A stretch of 64,000 nt of DNA, from NCBI GenBank assembly GCA_041661865.1, contig JBAZTO010000003.1:53505-117504 (forward strand). The letters run 5' to 3'. The position numbers were made by a program, and so were the translations under genes. The stretch comes from JBAZTO01 sp041661865 (GTDB lineage: Bacteria; Planctomycetota; Phycisphaerae; SM23-33). The notes under the pieces are model-generated. The model did no database searches and was not told the DNA's origin. It saw nothing but the letters and a program-made list of their open reading frames with translations. The stretch's first letter is position 1. The number at the start of each line of letters is the position of its first letter. Below are positions 8,137 to 17,551 of this stretch, piece by piece.

Positions 8137-9201
8137 ATGATCACTACGCTGCAAGACATCCCGGTTGCCCAGTGGCTCGAGAAGCTCGCCGGCGAGACGG
8201 GCCTGTTTCACGTCCTGCGTGCCGAGCCGCTTCGGGGAGAATACGACCTTCGCGTCATTCTGCAAAGCGATGCCGACCGTCAAGTGACCCTCTATGTCGA
8301 GGCCAGGAGCCGCGTGACACCCAAGCTGGCCCTGGGGATGCTGCCGGGGCTGAGCAAGGTTCCGGCCGATGGGCACCCCATGCTCTGCACGTACTCCGTC
8401 TCGCCGCGTGTGGCGGAACTCTGCCGGCAGAACAACGTGGCCTACCTTGATGAGGCCGGGAACTGCTGGATCCGGACGCCGGGGCTCTGCGTTCACATGA
8501 CCGGGCATCCGTCCACGCGGCCGGACACGCGGCCCGCCGTCGACCCATTCGCCTCACTATCGAGCCGGATATCGCGTGTCTTCTTGGGCAATCCATCCAA
8601 GGCGTGGACGCTCTCTGATCTGGCCAAGGAAGCAAAGGTCAGTGTGGGCTTGGCGTGGAAGGTCAAGAAGGCCCTCCTGGAGGAGGGTTTCATCCAAGTC
8701 TCCGACAAGCGGATCGTCCTTCGTGATGCAGCAGGCCTCTTGGACGCATGGAAGAAGAAGTACGACATCCCGGCCAAGAAGGTCTCGCTCTACGCGATTG
8801 GCAAGACCGACGAACTGGAGAGCAGGCTATCTGAGTACTGCGAGGCCAGCCAGATTCGTTGCGCGCTTACCGGCTTGTCGGGAGCCTGGCGAGCTGCCCC
8901 CATGGTCCGGTACTCGGCGGCGTCCGCTTATGTGGATGTCGGTGCCAATCCCACGGCCATGGCCGACCTCGTTCGGTGCATGGAGGCCAAGCCTGTCGAT
9001 ACAGGCGCCAATCTCATCCTCTACCCGACCCGCGATGAGTCGGTGTTCTTCGGGATGCGGACGCTGGCAGGAATGAACGTCGTCTCGCCGATCCAGTTGT
9101 ACCTGGACCTGCTGCAAGTGGCTGGCCGAGGAGAGGCCGCGGCCAGCGAGGTCATGGCCAAAGAGATCAAGCAGCTGTTCGAGAAGTCCAAGCAGGGTTA
9201 A
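8137..9201 (+). CDS. AbiEi-like type IV antitoxin / transcriptional regulator
   Basis: The 354-residue protein has an N-terminal nuclease-like or regulatory half and a winged-HTH-like segment in the middle (WTLSDLAKEAKVSVGLAWKV). The C-terminal half, with YSAASAYVDVGANP and PIQLYLDLL, is typical of AbiEi-family antitoxins. The following gene encodes an AbiEii-like NTase 21 bases downstream. The palindrome at 8093-8110 fits autorepression. In known AbiE systems the antitoxin acts without binding the toxin and the pair gives phage resistance by abortive infection. Confidence 0.75.
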   Translation: MITTLQDIPVAQWLEKLAGETGLFHVLRAEPLRGEYDLRVILQSDADRQVTLYVEARSRVTPKLALGMLPGLSKVPADGHPMLCTYSVSPRVAELCRQNNVAYLDEAGNCWIRTPGLCVHMTGHPSTRPDTRPAVDPFASLSSRISRVFLGNPSKAWTLSDLAKEAKVSVGLAWKVKKALLEEGFIQVSDKRIVLRDAAGLLDAWKKKYDIPAKKVSLYAIGKTDELESRLSEYCEASQIRCALTGLSGAWRAAPMVRYSAASAYVDVGANPTAMADLVRCMEAKPVDTGANLILYPTRDESVFFGMRTLAGMNVVSPIQLYLDLLQVAGRGEAAASEVMAKEIKQLFEKSKQG

Positions 9202-9222
9202 GCGAAAGGATCTTTCGACCTC

Positions 9223-10047
9223 ATGGCTGAGAACCATCCATACGACTCCAGTGATGTCGCTGCCTGCAGATCCGTGCTGATCGAGGCGCTAACCGTACTT
9301 GGAAAGTACCGGGACCGCATCGCCGTGGTCGGCGGCTGGGTGCCCGAGCTTGCCATTCCGGGACACGGCCACATGGGCTCCCTGGATGTGGACCTCGCAC
9401 TCGACGCAGCCAAGTTCCCTCCGCACGTCTACGAGACCATCCGGAATGACCTTCTGGGCGCCGGCTACCAACAGACTGACATTCCCAACAGATTCGAGCG
9501 GGATGTTCCAGGGAATCCAACGCCAGTCCGGGTTGATCTGCTCTGCGGCGAGTACACCGGCAAAGGCCAGGGCTCCCACGAGATGATTCAGGGCATGTCT
9601 GTCTGGAAGGCAAGGGGCCTTGACCTGGCGACATGGTTCCACAGGAAGATCAAGATATCGGGCACGCTGCCGGATGGCGGCCGCAACGAAGTCGAGGTGA
9701 CCATTCCGACCATCCCAGCCTTCCTCTGCATGAAGGGCATCCTGCTGGTAGATCGCATGAAGGACAAGGATGCCTACGACGTGTACTTCTGCGTGGCCAA
9801 CTTCCCTGGCGGTCTCGATGTGCTTGCCAACGAGTTCCAGCCGATGCTGTCCAACAACCTGGTGCGGGAGGGCCTCGGCAATCTTCGGGCCAAGTTCAGC
9901 ACGATCGAAGACATCGGGCCGGTATGGGCAGCCCGGGTTGCCGCGGAGGGCGGCGCGGATGAAGAGTTCGCCAGACGAGATGCCTTTGAGCAGGTCAATC
10001 GCCTCCTCGACCGCCTACAGATCCCCACGCAAGGCCGGCCACGTTAG
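9223..10047 (+). CDS. AbiEii-like nucleotidyltransferase toxin
   Basis: This 274-residue protein has the NTase signature GGW...GSLDVDLALD near residues 30-70, with a metal-binding Asp pair, and an invariant-type Lys region KDKDAYDVYF. This matches AbiEii/NTase toxins, which transfer nucleotides to tRNA or other acceptors. AAAGGAT precedes the ATG. It is the second gene of the pair that starts at 8137. Target specificity cannot be read from sequence. Confidence 0.75.
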   Translation: MAENHPYDSSDVAACRSVLIEALTVLGKYRDRIAVVGGWVPELAIPGHGHMGSLDVDLALDAAKFPPHVYETIRNDLLGAGYQQTDIPNRFERDVPGNPTPVRVDLLCGEYTGKGQGSHEMIQGMSVWKARGLDLATWFHRKIKISGTLPDGGRNEVEVTIPTIPAFLCMKGILLVDRMKDKDAYDVYFCVANFPGGLDVLANEFQPMLSNNLVREGLGNLRAKFSTIEDIGPVWAARVAAEGGADEEFARRDAFEQVNRLLDRLQIPTQGRPR

Positions 10048-10336
10048 CGCCTTGGCGGCCGAGCGCGTTTGCACAGGGGGACAGAATCTGTCCCTTTACG
10101 CAGATGCGCTTGGGGCGACTACCCCTCGATGGTTTGGAAAAACAGGGCCGGCTCTTCTAAACGCGAAGGTGGGCAGCAGCGGCATTGTTTGCGTGTTCAA
10201 GTCGTCACTGAGCCGTCAGCCAAGTGTCATTGGCCGAAGTCCGCCATCCGTCATACTATTCGTACGCATGGGAAACGGCAATCCTGCCCTGCTGTCCGTC
10301 GCAGTCGTGAGGGTAGAAGACAATCAAGGAGCGATC

Positions 10337-11143
10337 ATGGTCGAGAAGAACCAACCTGCAAGACAAGTTTCGGGCACGCGAGAATGGGCGGTTGAGACCG
10401 TCAACTTCTGTAACGGGTGCCGCAATTCATGCATCTACTGCTATGCCCGGTACCGAGCAGTGCATCGATTGCACCGCATGACCAATGAAGACTGGCCGAG
10501 GGAACTGGTCCGAGATCACGACGTGCGAAAGAGCCGCAGGCTTGTCGGTGGGCCCGTGATGTGCCCATCCACGCATGACATCACGCCCGGGAACATAGAG
10601 TCCGCGGAGACGGTCCTGCTGAAGCTCCTGCAGGCCGGAAACCACGTCCTGGTCGTATCGAAGCCACGAGTCGAGTGCATAGAGCGGCTGATGACGTCCC
10701 TTCGGCCCTACCTTGACCAGATTCTGTTCCGTTTCACCATCGGCGTTGTTGATGAACGGCTTCGTCAGTTTTGGGAGCCTGGAGCTCCAACCTTCGAAGA
10801 TCGGCTCAGAGCCCTCCAGACGGCCCATGAAGCCGGCTTCGCCACGAGCGTAAGTGCCGAGCCTCTATTGGAGCCGTGGAATGCATCGGGACTCCTGGCC
10901 AGACTGCGGCCATTCATAACCCACAGCTTCTGGATCGGCAAACTGAACCAGTTGCATGGCCGAACGAAGTGGCTTTACCCCGATGGGCATCCGGAGATTG
11001 ATCGGCTCGAACACTGGCAGACGGATGAGAAGCTCTTCGAGGTCTACGCCGCCCTCAAGCACGACCCGCTGGTCAGGTGGAAAGAATCGTACAAGATGGT
11101 CCTTGGCCTGGAACTCTCGTCGACGGCCGGTTTGGACATCTGA
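10337..11143 (+). CDS. Second radical SAM protein, SPL-like
   Basis: The 268-residue protein carries CRNSCIYC (CxxxCxxC) preceded by another CNG Cys, then MCPSTHDITP, VLVVSKPRVECI and FRFTIGV, typical of the SPL-like radical SAM group found in mobile islands. AAGGAG lies 7 bases before the ATG at 10337. An in-frame ATG at 10268 lacks a good ribosome-binding site. The gene stands alone between the AbiE pair and the convergent liv operon. Substrate unknown. Confidence 0.82.
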   Translation: MVEKNQPARQVSGTREWAVETVNFCNGCRNSCIYCYARYRAVHRLHRMTNEDWPRELVRDHDVRKSRRLVGGPVMCPSTHDITPGNIESAETVLLKLLQAGNHVLVVSKPRVECIERLMTSLRPYLDQILFRFTIGVVDERLRQFWEPGAPTFEDRLRALQTAHEAGFATSVSAEPLLEPWNASGLLARLRPFITHSFWIGKLNQLHGRTKWLYPDGHPEIDRLEHWQTDEKLFEVYAALKHDPLVRWKESYKMVLGLELSSTAGLDI

Positions 11144-11584
11144 AGTGACCTGCTGGAGTGGGTCCAGATTATGCGCCGATCATCCACGCGGGCCTCATGA
11201 TTGAGAACACGGCAGGTATGGCGTACCTGCGGGTTCGCAGCCCGGCGGCCAATCCGAACGCATTCCCGCTCGTCGGGCAAGCAACCCGGTGACCTTCACG
11301 ACCGTAGGGCATGCAGCCCGACGAGTATCGTGACCTCCGGCTTTCAACCCCGACGAGCATTGACAGGAGCCAACAAGGCTATCTGTCCTCCAACTGATGA
11401 GGAAGCTGGGTTTTGTCATCAGGCTTTTGAGAACCGAACCACGCCTGTCCTGCCGCCAGCTGAGACGCGAGAGGAGTTCGATTTCGTCAAGCTTGGCAAG
11501 GACAGTGACGGTAAACCCGACCGACCGTCCCGAAAGTTAAGCCGGTACCGGTTAGCAAAGTCGATTGGAAAGGGGTGGCTGGAT
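11144..11584. other. Intergenic region between convergent radical SAM and liv genes
   Basis: No convincing gene. A hairpin GCAGGTA/TACCTGC lies near 11214-11231 and the iteron-like units at 11230-11357 follow. A plus-strand frame runs through here into livF but lacks recognisable content. Confidence 0.5.
11230..11357. repeat. Four degenerate iteron-like palindromic units
   Basis: Related units begin at 11230 (CGGGTTCGCAGCCCGG), 11274 (CGGGCAAGCAACCCGG), 11306 (AGGGCATGCAGCCCGACGAG) and 11337 (CCGGCTTTCAACCCCGACGAG). Starts are spaced 44, 32 and 31 bases. A related CACCCCGACGAG occurs near 7990-8007. They look like decayed copies of one small palindrome, possibly protein-binding sites or an eroded repeat array. 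Confidence 0.4.
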
Positions 11585-12304
11585 TCAGCCAAGAAACAGT
11601 TCATGGAGATCTTCATCGGCGAAGTCGGACGGGCGTACCGACTTGATGACCTCACCTCTTCGCAGGCCGATAACACGATCTGCAATCTTGAACGCCTCAC
11701 GGACGTTCTGCTCAACGATTACGATTCCGATATCCTGCTGATTCCTAAGCTGTGTGAGTTTGCCAAAGACATCATCAAGCAAACGTGGAGCAAGCCCCAA
11801 AGACGGTTCGTCAATCAGCAGGAGTTTCGGACTCGACATCAAGGCACGTCCGATTGCGAGCATCTGCTGCTCACCTCCGGACAGACTTCCCGCCTTCTTC
11901 GGTCGTAGTGGGCCGAGTGCCGGGAACAAGGACAGCACTCGCTCATAATTCAGCGCAGCGATATCCCTGTTTTTGACTGTGAAGGCTCCCATCTCGATGT
12001 TTTCTTGAACCGTCATTCGCTTGAACAAACGCCTCCCGTCGGGGACCATGGCCAGTCCCTTCGCCACAAGTTGGTCGGTCCGAAGATCTGCGACGCTTTC
12101 GCCGTTTAGCAGGATATCCCCTGCAGTTCGCCGGCCACAATAATCGCCAATTGTCCCACTGATCGCCTTCAACACCGTCGATTTGCCTGCACCATTGGGG
12201 CCAATCAGTGCAGCGATGTTGCCCACATCTAGGGAAAATGAGACTCCCTGGACGGCGGCGGTTTGTCCGTAAGCAACGCTCAAGTTGTTCACTTCAAGAA
12301 GCAT
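11585..12304 (-). CDS. livF: Liv-type ABC transporter ATPase
   Basis: This 239-residue ABC ATPase has Walker A GPNGAGKS, signature LSGGEQQ and Walker B LLLIDEP followed by SLGLAP, the layout of LivF. With LivG it powers import through the LivH/LivM permease pair. It is the last gene of the minus-strand operon, 6 bases after livG. The transported ligand may not be a branched-chain amino acid, given the unusual operon partners. Confidence 0.92.
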   Translation of the reverse strand: MLLEVNNLSVAYGQTAAVQGVSFSLDVGNIAALIGPNGAGKSTVLKAISGTIGDYCGRRTAGDILLNGESVADLRTDQLVAKGLAMVPDGRRLFKRMTVQENIEMGAFTVKNRDIAALNYERVLSLFPALGPLRPKKAGSLSGGEQQMLAIGRALMSSPKLLLIDEPSLGLAPRLLDDVFGKLTQLRNQQDIGIVIVEQNVREAFKIADRVIGLRRGEVIKSVRPSDFADEDLHELFLG

Positions 12305-12310
12305 TGCTCG

Positions 12311-13084
12311 TCATTCTCTCCCAAGGTAGGCGTCCAGAACCGCCGGATCATTGAGCACCGCTTCCGGCGCGTCATCGGCAATGAGCCGTCCGAAATTCAT
12401 AACAATGGCGCGGTCAGCAATATCCGCCACTGCCTTCATGTCATGTTCAATGAATATCGCCGTCCGTCCGCTTTTGCCGATGTCACAGATCACGCATGCC
12501 ATTTGCTGTGCGATCTCTGGGAACAGCCCTGCAAACGGCTCATCTAGAAGAAAGATTTGGGGGCAAAACGCGCGAACGCGCGACAGCTCAATCAGTTTTC
12601 TCTGTCCATACGAGAGGTCACATGCCAGGCAGTCTGCCTTGTCTGCCAAACCCACGTCCTTGAGCAGTTCAAGGGCCCGCTCTCTCTTGACCTCTTCAGC
12701 CTCTTTGAGACCCTTGCCCTGCTTGAGAGCGACCACGAGCGTTTCCACCGGCCTGTCCCTCATCCCCAGCATCACGTTGTCCCGTACGGTCATCTGCTCG
12801 AATACCTTGCAGTCCTGAAACGTGCGCCCAACACCGAGAGCCGCAATTCTATCGGGCCGTTTGCTCGTTACGTCCCGCCCGACGACGGAAATGGTTCCCC
12901 CGTCCGCCTTCAGATTGCCACAGATGAGATTGAATACTGTTGTCTTGCCGGCCCCGTTCGGACCAATTAATGCCACGATCGCGCCGGAAGGCACGTCGAA
13001 CGACAGGGCGGACACCGCCCGCAAGCCATCAAAGGAAACCGACACACCTTTCAGCGAAATATTTGCCTGCGAGGTCACTGCCAT
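12311..13084 (-). CDS. livG: Liv-type ABC transporter ATPase
   Basis: The 257-residue ATPase has Walker A GPNGAGKT, a LivG-style signature LSYGQRKLIEL and Walker B IFLLDEPFAGL. It overlaps the end of livM by 10 bases, showing tight coupling. It pairs with livF as the two nucleotide-binding subunits of a hydrophobic-amino-acid-type (HAAT) importer. Confidence 0.92.
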   Translation of the reverse strand: MAVTSQANISLKGVSVSFDGLRAVSALSFDVPSGAIVALIGPNGAGKTTVFNLICGNLKADGGTISVVGRDVTSKRPDRIAALGVGRTFQDCKVFEQMTVRDNVMLGMRDRPVETLVVALKQGKGLKEAEEVKRERALELLKDVGLADKADCLACDLSYGQRKLIELSRVRAFCPQIFLLDEPFAGLFPEIAQQMACVICDIGKSGRTAIFIEHDMKAVADIADRAIVMNFGRLIADDAPEAVLNDPAVLDAYLGRE

Positions 13085-13944
13085 TTGTACCTCCCCAGTA
13101 AACCGCTGGGTCGCGCGAGCATCAACGCGACAAGAAGGCCGCCGTAAGCCATCTGCCGAACGGGGGCCGCCATCGAGTTGGGGAGTCCCATGAACCGGAG
13201 AGCCTCCGGCAGCAGGACTAGCGCTATAGCCCCGATGATCGACCCCGAGATGCTGCCCATGCCGCCGAACACTACCATGAGAAGGATGGTTACCGACTCC
13301 AGTGGGGTAAAACTCGTCGGGTCGATATACGTAAGGTAATGGGCATAAAGTGCTCCGGCAATCCCAGCAAAGAAGGCTCCCACAGTAAACACTGTGCGGG
13401 TGTATCGCCCCACATCAACGCCGAGGGACACAGTGATAGTCGCGCTTTCGCGCATCCCTTGGATAAGTCTTCCGAATGGGGAGTTAACCAGACGCCGCGC
13501 GACGACGACACTCGCGCAACAGCAAACAGCAACCAAGGGGAAGAACGCCAAAGGCGTGTCGAGCGCGTATCCAAAGACAGTGAACGGCGCAATGGCTGAC
13601 AATCCCAGGGGGCCACGAGTGACGCCGCTCCAGTTGACCGCCAGGCTATGCGTTATTGCAGCGAACCCGAACGTCGCTAAAGCAAGGAAATCGCCGCCTA
13701 GACGCGACGCCGTAAGGCTGACTAGCCAACCTGCAATCGCAGCCACACCAGCGGCCAGAAACAGTGTGATCCATGGAGATATTCCGAAGTGCAGGCACGC
13801 AAGCGCAGATACATACGCGCCGACGCAGAAAAAGGCGGATTGCCCCATGGCAGGAAGGCCAGCAAATCCGAGAACCAGATTCAGGCTGACCGTCAGAATG
13901 ACGAACAGGCCGGCCATGACCAGAATGTGGATGAGGTACTCCAT
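13075..13944 (-). CDS. livM: Liv-type ABC transporter permease
   Basis: The 289-residue integral membrane protein shows about eight to nine hydrophobic segments and the LivM-type motif GDFLALATFGFAAI and the coupling region GRLIQGMRESATITVSLGV. It forms the translocation channel with LivH, directly upstream with no gap. Start ATG at 13944. Confidence 0.9.
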   Translation of the reverse strand: MEYLIHILVMAGLFVILTVSLNLVLGFAGLPAMGQSAFFCVGAYVSALACLHFGISPWITLFLAAGVAAIAGWLVSLTASRLGGDFLALATFGFAAITHSLAVNWSGVTRGPLGLSAIAPFTVFGYALDTPLAFFPLVAVCCCASVVVARRLVNSPFGRLIQGMRESATITVSLGVDVGRYTRTVFTVGAFFAGIAGALYAHYLTYIDPTSFTPLESVTILLMVVFGGMGSISGSIIGAIALVLLPEALRFMGLPNSMAAPVRQMAYGGLLVALMLARPSGLLGRYKWQ

Positions 13945-14823
13945 TCACACCTTTCTCACTGCCAGATCCGCACTGAAAATCCCACCTGGACGGAACAACA
14001 GGAAGACAACGAGTATTGCGAACGCGATAGCGTCCTTCCATCCGGAAGAAATGCCCCCTACGCCGACATTCTCCGCCAGCCCGATAAGAAGTCCACCCAG
14101 CAAAGCACCAGGAATGCTCCCCATGCCGCCAATCAGGGCGGCGATAATGCCCTTGATTGCCGCATTGAGGCCCATAGTTGGATGGACGTTTGTTTCCAGC
14201 GCGACGAGAACGCCTGCCGCACCTGCCAGCGCAGACCCAACGAAAAAAGCGTAACTGATGGTTCTTTGCGAGTTGATCCCAACGAGGCTTGCGGCCAACG
14301 GGTCATCCGCAACAGCACGGATGGCTTTTCCGAAGGAAGTCCTCCGCATGAGAAGAACGGTCGCTCCGGCAAGCACGACACTCGATATGATGATTCCGAT
14401 TTGTGTTCCCGTGATCGTCGCGCCGAGGACGCGGTACCCTTCGGTGACAGGCCCGTCTCTCAGAACCTTGATGTCCGAGCCAAAGATCAATTGAAGGCTG
14501 TTTTGGATGAGCAGAAAGACGCCGAATGATGCAAGCAGAAGAATCAGATTGGGTGACCTTCGTTCACGCAGTGATCGATAGACGCACCGATCTATCAGCA
14601 CGCCTAGCACGCCGCCTGCCACCACCGCAACTATCGCGGCCAGCGGCAGAGGAAGATGGAGGTGCGTCACGCATGCCCACGCCGCGTAGGCGGAGGCGGC
14701 GAACACTACGCCGTGCGCAAAGTGAAAAAAGCGGACGGTACCGTAGATAACGGTAAACCCGATCGCAACAATCGCATATGTGCAGCCTGCGATGATTCCA
14801 TTTGCAGTCAGTTGTACGATCAT
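13945..14823 (-). CDS. livH: Liv-type ABC transporter permease
   Basis: The 292-residue protein is strongly hydrophobic, starts MIVQLTANGIIAGCTYAIV and has the coupling motif GKAIRAVADDPLAASLVGI typical of LivH. It lies immediately upstream of livM. In this operon it is separated from the binding-protein gene by three unrelated genes, which is atypical. Confidence 0.9.
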   Translation of the reverse strand: MIVQLTANGIIAGCTYAIVAIGFTVIYGTVRFFHFAHGVVFAASAYAAWACVTHLHLPLPLAAIVAVVAGGVLGVLIDRCVYRSLRERRSPNLILLLASFGVFLLIQNSLQLIFGSDIKVLRDGPVTEGYRVLGATITGTQIGIIISSVVLAGATVLLMRRTSFGKAIRAVADDPLAASLVGINSQRTISYAFFVGSALAGAAGVLVALETNVHPTMGLNAAIKGIIAALIGGMGSIPGALLGGLLIGLAENVGVGGISSGWKDAIAFAILVVFLLFRPGGIFSADLAVRKV

Positions 14824-14856
14824 AAGCCCATCACATGTGTGGTGTTTCCAAAGCTC

Positions 14857-15456
14857 TCAAGTATCCACCGTCCACGCTGCCTGATAACGTGCGTAATGCT
14901 CGCATACAGAGGTGTGTCCAGACGTCCACCCCACCCACCACAGGCGTGACAGTGGCATGTCTGACATCCTACAAAGAACAGCACCGATGACCTCCTCGTG
15001 CGTGATCACCACTAGCGAACTCTGTGCACCGCACTCGTCATGCGTCAGCTCCAAGATGCGTCGCCAAGCCCTCTCTGCCATCTCACTCAGTGTTTCACCT
15101 CCGGCAATGTATCTCTTATCCGGCTGCGGAGTGGTCAACAACTCGCTGAAGATGTCGTTGCCAAGAATCCGGCGCGTATCCTCGTAGCGGCTTCCAGCGT
15201 GGTCCCCAATGTCCAAGGGATTGAAGGCCTTATCGACCTGGATATCGACACGTCTCCCATCCGCCAAAGGCTGCACAGTTGCAACAGATCGCCTTGTCTG
15301 CGATACATAAACATGATCGATCTCCATCCCTCGCAGAGCGTCCGCAATCGTGGTGCTCTGCTCTGCGCCTTTCGGAGACAGTTCCGTCTCCTCCAAAGAC
15401 CATCGTCCACTCTTGTAGCTGGCACGCTCTGCATTTCGAACAAGTACGAGTCTCAT
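14857..15456 (-). CDS. Histidine-phosphatase-fold protein lacking the catalytic His
   Basis: The 199-residue protein has the phosphoglycerate-mutase/histidine-phosphatase layout: an N-terminal MRLVLVRNAER, a central YVSQTRRSVATVQPL and a C-terminal VVITHEEVIGAVL. The canonical RHG motif reads RNA, so the nucleophilic His is replaced by Asn, while the second His is kept. The protein may be a non-catalytic binder or use altered chemistry. It lies between livH and a membrane-protein gene in the same operon. Confidence 0.8.
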   Translation of the reverse strand: MRLVLVRNAERASYKSGRWSLEETELSPKGAEQSTTIADALRGMEIDHVYVSQTRRSVATVQPLADGRRVDIQVDKAFNPLDIGDHAGSRYEDTRRILGNDIFSELLTTPQPDKRYIAGGETLSEMAERAWRRILELTHDECGAQSSLVVITHEEVIGAVLCRMSDMPLSRLWWVGWTSGHTSVCEHYARYQAAWTVDT

Positions 15457-15487
15457 GTGTTACTCGCCTCTTCCATCGTCGAGTGCA

Positions 15488-16459
15488 TCACGTCAACACA
15501 CCGGCAGAGTGAAGGTACGCCTCGTCTGGCGCATTTCCCCATCCGGCTTGCTTAACATGCACGCAAAAGGTTCCCGGCCCTCCTTCACTGTCAATATGCC
15601 GGTAAATCTGTGTGATTATGCCAAACAGATTAGGCAAAGAATTGATCGAATCAGACTCCCGACATTCCAGCCAGACCTCAATCGGCGTGTTCTCTTCAGT
15701 CGGTTTATGGTAGTCATACGTGGACTTCACGATCCAACCACGTCTGTCCCCGTCTGGACCCACGAAGACTGCAAGATCCTTGCACAGGCTCACAGGAATG
15801 TGGTTTGGAGTAAGGTGGATTAGATCAATCTTCGCTTTTAGATGCGCGTCACAGAAGGCACTATAAGTAGGCTTCTGTTGTTCTGCTCGGTACACCTCGT
15901 CTTCAAGGAGAAGAATTCTCCGCATTCTAATGTTCTTATTCGTTGCTTTGATTTTTGCCAAAGCGTCGAGGTATTGCCATGCAAGACCTGCTGCGCCGCC
16001 GTCGTTTTGCGTTCCCCAGTCTGATGGCTCTACTCTCGCGATGAAAGTCACATCGCGCAGGTCCTCGTAGTTCGCACTTTCCTTTAACAATCGCATATAC
16101 TGGCAGAGCTCTACAATTACCCCCTTTGATTGCGTGAAGTTACATGAAGAAAGAAGCGCGATATTCGCAATTGCCGGATTAGCGCCTATGTGCGCGGTAT
16201 GTAGTACTTCTTTCCGAAGAGTCTGGAGATGCTTTTCCGCCTCTGCGGAAACGGCCAATCTCTCAGCGACGACAAGAATGACAAGTGTGACGAGGATGCT
16301 CACAATGATGAGTGAGAGTATTATGCACAGTGGATTATTGCGTACTGCGCCGAACATGAATGGGATGAGGTTGAAGATTGCGTAGGGCGCAAGAATGCCC
16401 CAAAAGGCACTCCATTTGTGCTCGTTGAGGACGGCGCGAAGCTTCTTTACTCCCTTCAT
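15488..16459 (-). CDS. Membrane-anchored protein of unknown function
   Basis: This 323-residue protein has two hydrophobic segments in the first 70 residues (around ILAPYAIFNLIPFMF and IILSLIIVSILVTLVILVV), then a soluble domain of about 240 residues. I recognise no family. The soluble part contains alternating strand-like and helix-like stretches and several conserved-looking Trp/Asp clusters. Its start overlaps the stop of the polyprenyl-synthetase-like gene by 4 bases, so the two are probably translated together. Its codon use and composition are less GC-rich than the right half of the window. Confidence 0.75.
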   Translation of the reverse strand: MKGVKKLRAVLNEHKWSAFWGILAPYAIFNLIPFMFGAVRNNPLCIILSLIIVSILVTLVILVVAERLAVSAEAEKHLQTLRKEVLHTAHIGANPAIANIALLSSCNFTQSKGVIVELCQYMRLLKESANYEDLRDVTFIARVEPSDWGTQNDGGAAGLAWQYLDALAKIKATNKNIRMRRILLLEDEVYRAEQQKPTYSAFCDAHLKAKIDLIHLTPNHIPVSLCKDLAVFVGPDGDRRGWIVKSTYDYHKPTEENTPIEVWLECRESDSINSLPNLFGIITQIYRHIDSEGGPGTFCVHVKQAGWGNAPDEAYLHSAGVLT

Positions 16460-17535
16460 ATCTGCGTCTCCTCGCTTGGAAGGGATATCCTTAGTGCCTT
16501 CACAAATTTGTTGTCATAGCAAACGCACGTCATAAGTGACAGGAGAGATCGAGGCGTATCATCTGGGAACCCAGAAATGGCGACCTTTGCCTTCTTTGCA
16601 AGAGATTTGGCGTAGTGCTTTACTCTCTCCAACGTCCCAGACTCAACTACGAGTGTAGCAATACTGCTCAATTCTTCGCCAGTTAGCTCGGGCTGTTCTT
16701 GAACCCGCTCGAAGATATCCTTACCTCGTTTGCCCCCGTTCTTAAAGAGCCAATAGCATCCGAGCGTTAGTCGACCGTTGCGTATGTCACTGAACTGGTC
16801 TTGGAATCCTCGGCCGATAACCCCATCTGTGCCAGCGGGCACAAAGTCCGCGAGATCGTTCATCACTTGGATGCCGGCACCGAATTCTTCGCCGAATTTC
16901 TGCAGGGCAATGCACTCCTGCTCGGATGCACCTGCAAGGACCGCGCCAGCACGGGCGCACCGACCAGCAAAGACCCCACTACCGTGGAAACACCGCAAGG
17001 TGTATTCCCGCATGAAGACCTCTTCGTCAGCATAGCGGTCGAAATGCTCGATCTTCAGAAGGTTCAGGTCGTAGTGTTGCGCTATGTAGATATGCTTGTT
17101 GCACGTGCTCAGGTCGCCACGCACCTCATCAAGCACTGCTGTGTCGAAGTCCTGTTCAGCCTCCGCAAGACACTCAAGGCAAAGCTCCCTGGTGACCATT
17201 GACGCGATGAACTGGGAATTCTTCTCAGGAATAGAAAACACAGCGTGCTTGTTATCGAAAGAAGAATTCGCCTGGTACGAGGAAATATTGAGCAATTCAA
17301 AGGCCGCCCCCGCCGGAACGGTCTTCTCCCAGTTAAGGCCACCGCAGAGTTCGTAGGCCAGGCGCAAAAGGAAGGGCTTAAGGAGCAGCTCTTTGTTCCG
17401 CCGGTCCACCACGTACCGCATGATTCGGTGAAGCTCCGGTTCAATGCCTTTAATTGAGTCAATCTGCTGTGACAGGAGCGGATAGGCTCTTGCGGATGTT
17501 TCTCGCATCAGGCGGAAGTATTGCGACTTATCCAT
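16456..17535 (-). CDS. Divergent polyprenyl synthetase-like protein
   Basis: This 359-residue protein resembles the isoprenoid synthase fold: LRLAYELCGG, AFELLNISSYQ, GSGVFAGRCARAGAVLAGA and a second-motif region QVMNDLADF followed by DIRNGRLTLGCYWLF. The first Asp-rich motif, normally DDxxD, reads around ANSSFDNK and the second is NDLAD, so both metal sites are altered. It could be an inactive homologue, a ComQ-like peptide prenyltransferase, or an enzyme with other chemistry. Its place between a Liv binding-protein gene and a membrane protein is unusual. Confidence 0.72.
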   Translation of the reverse strand: MDKSQYFRLMRETSARAYPLLSQQIDSIKGIEPELHRIMRYVVDRRNKELLLKPFLLRLAYELCGGLNWEKTVPAGAAFELLNISSYQANSSFDNKHAVFSIPEKNSQFIASMVTRELCLECLAEAEQDFDTAVLDEVRGDLSTCNKHIYIAQHYDLNLLKIEHFDRYADEEVFMREYTLRCFHGSGVFAGRCARAGAVLAGASEQECIALQKFGEEFGAGIQVMNDLADFVPAGTDGVIGRGFQDQFSDIRNGRLTLGCYWLFKNGGKRGKDIFERVQEQPELTGEELSSIATLVVESGTLERVKHYAKSLAKKAKVAISGFPDDTPRSLLSLMTCVCYDNKFVKALRISLPSEETQI

Positions 17536-17551
17536 GATCTCTCTCCTCAGC

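Noticed and set aside
11201..11908. Plus-strand frame overlapping livF
   Set aside because: No family features, and it overlaps a clear ABC ATPase gene.
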